Of a stretch of DNA of 9,139 nt, positions 6,448 to 9,139 are shown piece by piece. The notes under the pieces are model-generated. The model had not been told where the DNA came from, searched no databases, and worked only from the letters and a program-made list of their open reading frames with translations. The translations under genes and the position numbers were made by a program. How positions within the stretch are numbered: position 1 is the stretch's first letter; every line of letters begins with the position of its first letter. The stretch lies in assembly GCA_035483795.1 (NCBI GenBank), contig DATHPP010000286.1:1-9139 (forward strand), written 5' to 3'. The stretch is from DASXMX01 sp035483795. Lineage in GTDB: Bacteria > Planctomycetota > Phycisphaerae > Tepidisphaerales > Tepidisphaeraceae.

Positions 6448-6476
6448 TTGCAAGCTCTTAAGCGCGTCGCTACAGT
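6448..6476 (+). promoter_or_regulatory. Candidate promoter for the rpsB-tsf operon
   Basis: TTGCAA (6448-6453, four of six) and TACAGT (6471-6476, four of six) are separated by exactly 17 bases. The transcript would start near 6483 and have a long leader before the rpsB ATG at 6720. The match is moderate. Confidence 0.4.
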
Positions 6477-6501
6477 ACCGAATCTGGCTTGCCAAGAGCC
6501 T

Positions 6502-6554
6502 TCCCGCGGCGGTTCTCTCGGCTGAGAGTGTTACTGCCCGCGGGACTTTGTTTT
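6502..6554 (+). terminator. Branched GC hairpin with T-tract: wzt terminator or rpsB leader attenuator
   Basis: TCCCGCGG (6502-6509) pairs perfectly with CCGCGGGA (6538-6545). Inside it, CTCTC (6515-6519) pairs with GAGAG (6524-6528) over a GGCT loop. TTTGTTTT follows at 6547-6554. It could end read-through from wzt, whose stop is 160 bases upstream. Because it lies after the promoter candidate at 6448-6476, it could instead be a leader structure that controls rpsB-tsf transcription. The large interior makes it weaker than a classical terminator. Confidence 0.4.
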
Positions 6555-6660
6555 ACAACTTCCGCGTTTACAAGCCCCATCGCATGATTCGGCATCTTGG
6601 CTGCCGGCTCCTGCGCGGGCTGACGACTGCGGTCTTCACCACAATTTCGGTCCCGCTATC

Positions 6661-6688
6661 GGATTGAATTGGGCGGATTGAATTGGGC
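6661..6688 (+). repeat. Perfect 14-bp tandem duplication upstream of rpsB
   Basis: GGATTGAATTGGGC occurs twice back to back (6661-6674 and 6675-6688), ending 31 bases before the rpsB ATG. It may be a recent slippage event in the leader. No function is evident. Confidence 0.9.
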
Positions 6689-6706
6689 CGGCGGTCGAGA
6701 ACTTTT

Positions 6707-6710
6707 GGAG
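6707..6710 (+). promoter_or_regulatory. Ribosome binding site that sets the rpsB start at 6720
   Basis: GGAG lies 9 bases before the ATG at 6720. The resulting protein begins MAESQAKLVKDLVDAGVHFGH, in line with other S2 proteins. The longer frame from 6669 would start within the tandem repeat and adds residues not seen in the family. Confidence 0.6.
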
Positions 6711-6719
6711 TTTCGTTTC

Positions 6720-7601
6720 ATGGCCGAATCACAAGCCAAGCTCGTCAAAGACCTGGTGGACGCCGGTGTCCACTTCGGTCACCGCGTCAGCCGCTGGAAC
6801 CCGCGCATGGAGCCCTACATCCACGGCAAGCGGAACATGATCCACATCATCGATGTGAAAGAAACCATCAAAGGGCTCCTCCGCGCCAAGCGGCTGATCC
6901 AGAATATGGTCGCGTCCGGTAAAGACGTGCTATTCGTCGGCACCAAGCGGCAGGCCCGCCATTCTGTCGAGGAAGAGGCCCGGCGGGTCGGCATGCATTA
7001 CGTGTCGGAAAGATGGCTCGGCGGCACGCTCACCAACTTCCGCACCATCCGCGCCCGCCTCAACCGGCTGGAAGAACTGGAAAAGCTCTGGCAGACTGGA
7101 CAGATCGAGACTTACTCCAAGAAGATGAAGGCCACCCTCCAACGCGAGATGGAGAAGATCAAGGCCAACCTCGAGGGCATCCGCAAAATGGATCGCATGC
7201 CCGGCGTGATGTTCATCATCGACACCCGCCGCGAGCACATCGCCGTCAAGGAAGCCCGCAAGCTGGGCGTGCCGACCATCGCCCTCATCGATACCGATTC
7301 CGATCCGGACCTGATCGATCTGCCGATTCCCGGCAACGACGACGCGATGCGGGCGATCGAAATTATCGTCCGCGAGCTGGCGGATTCGGTGGTGGAGGGC
7401 AAGGCCGGCCGTACCGAAAAGGCCGACGACGGTCAGGGCCAACAGCCCCAACCACGGCGACGCTCCACCCGCAGCCAGTTCCGCGCCGAGGAAGGCGCGC
7501 CGACGCCCGGGCCCGAAATCCCGCCGCCCTCATCGGACATCCCGGCGCCCATCGAGCAGGTCCCGACCGAGCAGCCCGTCGCCGCCGGCCACGGCGCCTA
7601 A
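6720..7601 (+). CDS. rpsB: 30S ribosomal protein S2
   Basis: This 293-residue protein is S2, which sits between head and body of the small ribosomal subunit. Family hallmarks are clear: LVDAGVHFGHRVSRWNPRM (12-30), PYIHGKRNMIHIIDV (32-46), ERWLGGTLTNFRTI (97-110), a coiled-coil pair of helices (about 112-155, LNRLEELEKLW...REMEKIKANLEGI), MFIIDTRREHIAVKEARKLGVP (164-185) and DTDSDPDLIDLPIPGNDDAMRAI (191-213). S2 is normally about 230-260 residues. Here an additional tail (about 226-293) is rich in Pro, Glu, Gln and Arg (QQPQPRRRSTRSQFRAEEG, then PPPSSDIPAPIEQVP) and is probably disordered. The gene starts the rpsB-tsf operon, 83 bases before tsf, with a strong hairpin between. In well-studied bacteria S2 represses its own operon through the leader, and the long leader here would allow that, although no known motif is recognised. 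Confidence 0.98.
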   Translation: MAESQAKLVKDLVDAGVHFGHRVSRWNPRMEPYIHGKRNMIHIIDVKETIKGLLRAKRLIQNMVASGKDVLFVGTKRQARHSVEEEARRVGMHYVSERWLGGTLTNFRTIRARLNRLEELEKLWQTGQIETYSKKMKATLQREMEKIKANLEGIRKMDRMPGVMFIIDTRREHIAVKEARKLGVPTIALIDTDSDPDLIDLPIPGNDDAMRAIEIIVRELADSVVEGKAGRTEKADDGQGQQPQPRRRSTRSQFRAEEGAPTPGPEIPPPSSDIPAPIEQVPTEQPVAAGHGA

Positions 7602-7630
7602 TCGCCCCGCGTTGCATACAATTGTTCACC

Positions 7631-7661
7631 CGGGGCGAGGCTTGCCTCGCCCCGTTTTGTT
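7631..7661 (+). terminator. Strong intrinsic terminator/attenuator between rpsB and tsf
   Basis: CGGGGCGAGGC (7631-7641) and GCCTCGCCCCG (7644-7654) form a perfect 11-bp stem over a nominal 2-base loop (in practice a C-TT-G tetraloop). TTTTGTT follows at 7655-7661. It lies 29 bases after the rpsB stop and 23 before the tsf ATG. Since no promoter for tsf is visible in the 83-base gap, it probably works as a partial terminator that sets the S2:EF-Ts ratio, or it stabilises the rpsB mRNA end. Confidence 0.85.
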
Positions 7662-7684
7662 CCGTAGATAAAGAGACCCGACCT

Positions 7685-8500
7685 ATGGCTGAAATCACCG
7701 CGAAACTCGTCAATGAACTGCGTGCCCGCACCGGGCAGGGCATGATGGAATGCAAGAAGATGCTCACCGAAGCGGCCGGCGACATCGAAAAAGCCATCGA
7801 CGCGTTCCGAAAAAAGGGCGTCAAGGCGTCGGTGCTCGAGCGCAGCGCCTCAGAGGGCCGCATCATTGGCGTCCAGGCCGAGGACGGCAAGTCCGCCGCC
7901 CTGGTTGAGGTCAACTGCAACACCGATTTCACCGCCAAAAGCGAGCCGTTCCTCGCCCTCGGCGCCAACGCCGCGCGTCTGCTTTTGAAGAACCCGACCG
8001 TCGACGTCGCCCAGGCCGCCAACATCAGCGCCGAAGCCACCGAAGTCGCCCAGAAGACCGGCGAAAACGTCCGCATCGGCAAGACGGCGTACCTGTCCAA
8101 TCCCGCCGGCAAGGTCGGCATGTATCTCTACACCGTGACCGGCAAGATCGGAGTCATCGTCAGCGTCTCCGGCAACCCCAGCGACGAAGTCGTCCGCGAC
8201 ATCTGCATCCACGTCGTCGCGGCCAAGCCGCTGGCGGTTTCGCTCGATCGCGAAGGCGTCCCCGCCGATCTCGTCGCCAGGGAGCGCGAGATCGCCATCG
8301 AGCAGGCCAAGGCCACCGGCAAGCCCCAGCAGATCGCCGAGAAAATCGCCGAGGGCAAAATGCGAAGCTTCTACGAAGAGCGCGTCCTGCTCGAGCAGCC
8401 CTTCGTGAACCCCGACAAATTCAAAGGCTCGGTCGGCGACTACCTGAAAGCCAACAACACCACGCTCGAAAAATACCTCCGGCTTGAAGTCGGGCAGTGA
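7685..8500 (+). CDS. tsf: Translation elongation factor Ts
   Basis: This 271-residue protein is EF-Ts, the cytoplasmic factor that removes GDP from EF-Tu. The N-terminal UBA-like EF-Tu-binding domain (1-50) carries RTGQGMMECKKMLTEAAGDIEKAIDAFRKKG (15-44). The core has VNCNTDFTAK (76-85), whose Asp81-Phe82 correspond to the pair in E. coli EF-Ts that enters EF-Tu and disturbs Mg2+ binding. The position usually occupied by Val after Phe is Thr here. Two core subdomains follow (GKVGMYLYTVTGKIGVIVSVSGN and a dimer/coiled-coil segment around 190-232), then the C-terminal helix region LLEQPFVNPDKFKGSVGDYLK. Length is normal for the bacterial form (E. coli about 283). The ATG at 7685 has only a weak AAAGAGA ribosome site. 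The gene follows rpsB across a GC hairpin and converges on the next gene. Confidence 0.98.
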   Translation: MAEITAKLVNELRARTGQGMMECKKMLTEAAGDIEKAIDAFRKKGVKASVLERSASEGRIIGVQAEDGKSAALVEVNCNTDFTAKSEPFLALGANAARLLLKNPTVDVAQAANISAEATEVAQKTGENVRIGKTAYLSNPAGKVGMYLYTVTGKIGVIVSVSGNPSDEVVRDICIHVVAAKPLAVSLDREGVPADLVAREREIAIEQAKATGKPQQIAEKIAEGKMRSFYEERVLLEQPFVNPDKFKGSVGDYLKANNTTLEKYLRLEVGQ

Positions 8501-8511
8501 TGCCCGATTCC

Positions 8512-8530
8512 CGTGACACGTCGTGACACG
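8512..8530. repeat. Near-tandem 9-mer at the edge of the post-tsf repeat
   Basis: CGTGACACG occurs at 8512-8520 and again at 8522-8530, separated by a single T. The second copy is the outer end of the larger palindromic element, so the first looks like a truncated third copy. It begins 12 bases past the tsf stop. Confidence 0.75.
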
Positions 8531-8630
8531 GGTTTTCAACCGGTTTTCAACCCGTGCGAGCGGGGTTCAGCGGCGAATGACGTTTGCTCGTGAAGGTGTC
8601 CCGTCAGCACGGGTTGAAAACCCGTGTCAC
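8523..8630. repeat. Inverted pair of a 24-bp REP-like palindromic element; likely bidirectional transcription end
   Basis: The right copy (8607-8630, 24 bp) contains its own hairpin CACGGGTT-GAA-AACCCGTG (8608-8626). The left copy (8523-8557, 35 bp) is its exact reverse complement except for an 11-bp tandem duplication, GGTTTTCAACC at 8531-8541 and 8542-8552. The outer 19 bases (8523-8541 and 8612-8630) can pair perfectly, with 70 bases between. It lies between convergent genes (tsf ending at 8500 and the minus-strand gene ending at 8645) and would fold into stable stems in either transcript, so a terminator role is likely in addition to a possible dispersed-repeat origin. No transposase or GTAG/GGAG tetranucleotide of classical REP elements is seen. 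Confidence 0.8.
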
Positions 8631-8644
8631 ACGCAGCTTATTAA

Positions 8645-9139
8645 TCACTCGACATCGTGCGCCATTGACCAACGATGATGGCACCGCAGGCATTCCACCT
8701 GCCGAGCGTCAACGGTTGCGCGTCCGGTAAGGAAATTCCACAGCCCCGGCCAGGGTGCCGGCAGCAAGTACGTCTGCCACGACCCGCACTTGGGACACCG
8801 CGGCTCGTCCTCGCGCTCGCGATCAGCCGCCAGCACCTGCCGCGCACGCTCCAGGTCCGCTTCGCGAACCCTGATCACGAATCGCGCCCCCGTACCTTTA
8901 GGCCGGTCCCCGCGCGGCACGAGTACCGGAAGGAAACACTCGACGTGAGCCGCCCCGAGCAATCCCGCGGCGTCGTACAACTTCCGCGGATCCTCGTACA
9001 CCGCGGCCGCCACCAGCAGCCCTTCACCGTTGGAACCGGGAATCGGTGCATTCGCATCCCCTTGTTCCGCCGGTTCAAGCTCGCCCGGCTCTATCTTCAA
9101 TCGAGAGAGCAATTCATCGGCGACCGCCGCATCCCCCTC
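8645..9139 (-). CDS. DUF2007-like protein with C-terminal zinc ribbon (partial, 5' end off the right edge)
   Basis: The frame is open through the right edge, giving 164 visible residues. A TTG at 9112 is only an internal codon: the nine codons beyond it are also open and protein-like (EGDAAVADE). Visible residues about 42-104 (LLVAAAVYEDPRKLYDAAGLLGAAHVECFLP...RFVIRVREADLERARQVLA) resemble the DUF2007 'putative signal transducing' domain: a short ferredoxin-like fold beginning with a strand, followed by a helix that is typically annotated with residues for combining sequence positions. The C-terminal part has two Cys pairs, CPKC (115-118) and CLRC (150-153), the pattern of a zinc ribbon, with a hydrophobic WPGLWNFLTG stretch between them. 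The role is unknown; a regulatory or nucleic-acid-binding role is only a guess. It converges on tsf, separated by the palindromic repeat pair. Confidence 0.7.
   Translation of the reverse strand, partial: EGDAAVADELLSRLKIEPGELEPAEQGDANAPIPGSNGEGLLVAAAVYEDPRKLYDAAGLLGAAHVECFLPVLVPRGDRPKGTGARFVIRVREADLERARQVLAADREREDEPRCPKCGSWQTYLLPAPWPGLWNFLTGRATVDARQVECLRCHHRWSMAHDVE

Larger units (their letters stand above)
6342..6719 (+). other. 378-bp spacer/leader between wzt and rpsB
   Basis: There is no convincing gene here. It contains a perfect tandem 10-mer CCCCCTGACA (6411-6430), a promoter candidate (6448-6476), a branched hairpin plus T-tract (6502-6554), a 14-bp tandem repeat (6661-6688) and the rpsB ribosome site (6707-6710). 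A 27-codon ORF at 6584-6667 has no ribosome site and is not called. If the promoter candidate is right, most of this region is an rpsB leader of about 235 bases. Confidence 0.6.

Noticed and set aside
6502..6545. CTGAGAG motif within the rpsB leader hairpin as a TPP riboswitch
   Set aside because: The other conserved THI-box blocks (for example the CCTGA segment and the final stem) are absent and the downstream gene is not a thiamine gene.
6584..6667. 27-codon ORF in the rpsB leader (possible leader peptide)
   Set aside because: It has no ribosome binding site, its stop lies in the tandem repeat, and a short ORF of this size is expected by chance.

Overview
This is a GC-rich bacterial window with 11 protein-coding genes (two cut by the window edges) and no recognisable rRNA, tRNA, CRISPR array, insertion sequence or phage gene. 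The gene types suggest a planctomycete or a related lineage: a secreted DUF4185-like Asp-box protein, an N-terminally membrane-anchored GspE/PilB-like ATPase and a proline-rich tail on ribosomal protein S2. This assignment is inference from gene character, not from a marker phylogeny.

Left block (about 1-2730, minus strand). Five closely packed genes run leftwards from a strong-looking promoter (TTGACA, 17 bp, TATTTT) at 2704-2732. In order they encode a small exported protein of unknown function (reading frame broken by an apparent 1-base deletion near 2450), a six-helix membrane protein, a small winged-helix regulator, a three-helix membrane protein, and the N-terminal part of a secretion/pilus-type ATPase with membrane segments. 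A perfect 6+6 bp palindrome lies over the -10 element and is a natural candidate operator for the winged-helix regulator made from the same operon. Downstream of this promoter, spacings are 10 bp, a 1-base overlap, 24 bp and 92 bp.

Middle block. A monocistronic minus-strand gene (2852-3928) encodes a signal-peptide-bearing DUF4185/sialidase-fold-like protein. It diverges from a plus-strand pair (4141-6341) encoding the permease and ATPase of an ABC-2 polysaccharide exporter (Wzm/Wzt type). The ATPase carries a C-terminal Wzt-like carbohydrate-recognition domain. The two genes overlap by 4 bases (ATGA) and are surely co-translated. No glycosyltransferase genes are in view.

Right block. rpsB (S2) and tsf (EF-Ts) form the classic translation operon, preceded by a 378-bp leader or spacer that holds a promoter candidate, a branched hairpin with a T-tract and a perfect 14-bp tandem repeat. 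A textbook GC hairpin plus T-run sits between rpsB and tsf and probably sets their relative expression. tsf converges on a minus-strand gene, open at the right edge, for a DUF2007-like protein with a C-terminal zinc ribbon. The 144 bp between them contain an inverted pair of a 24-bp REP-like palindromic element, one copy of which carries an exact 11-bp internal duplication.

Most of the window is ordinary housekeeping and envelope biology. The parts that merit a second look are the putatively self-regulated left operon with its frame-broken first gene, the membrane-anchored ATPase, the rpsB leader and rpsB-tsf attenuator, and the palindromic repeat pair after tsf.
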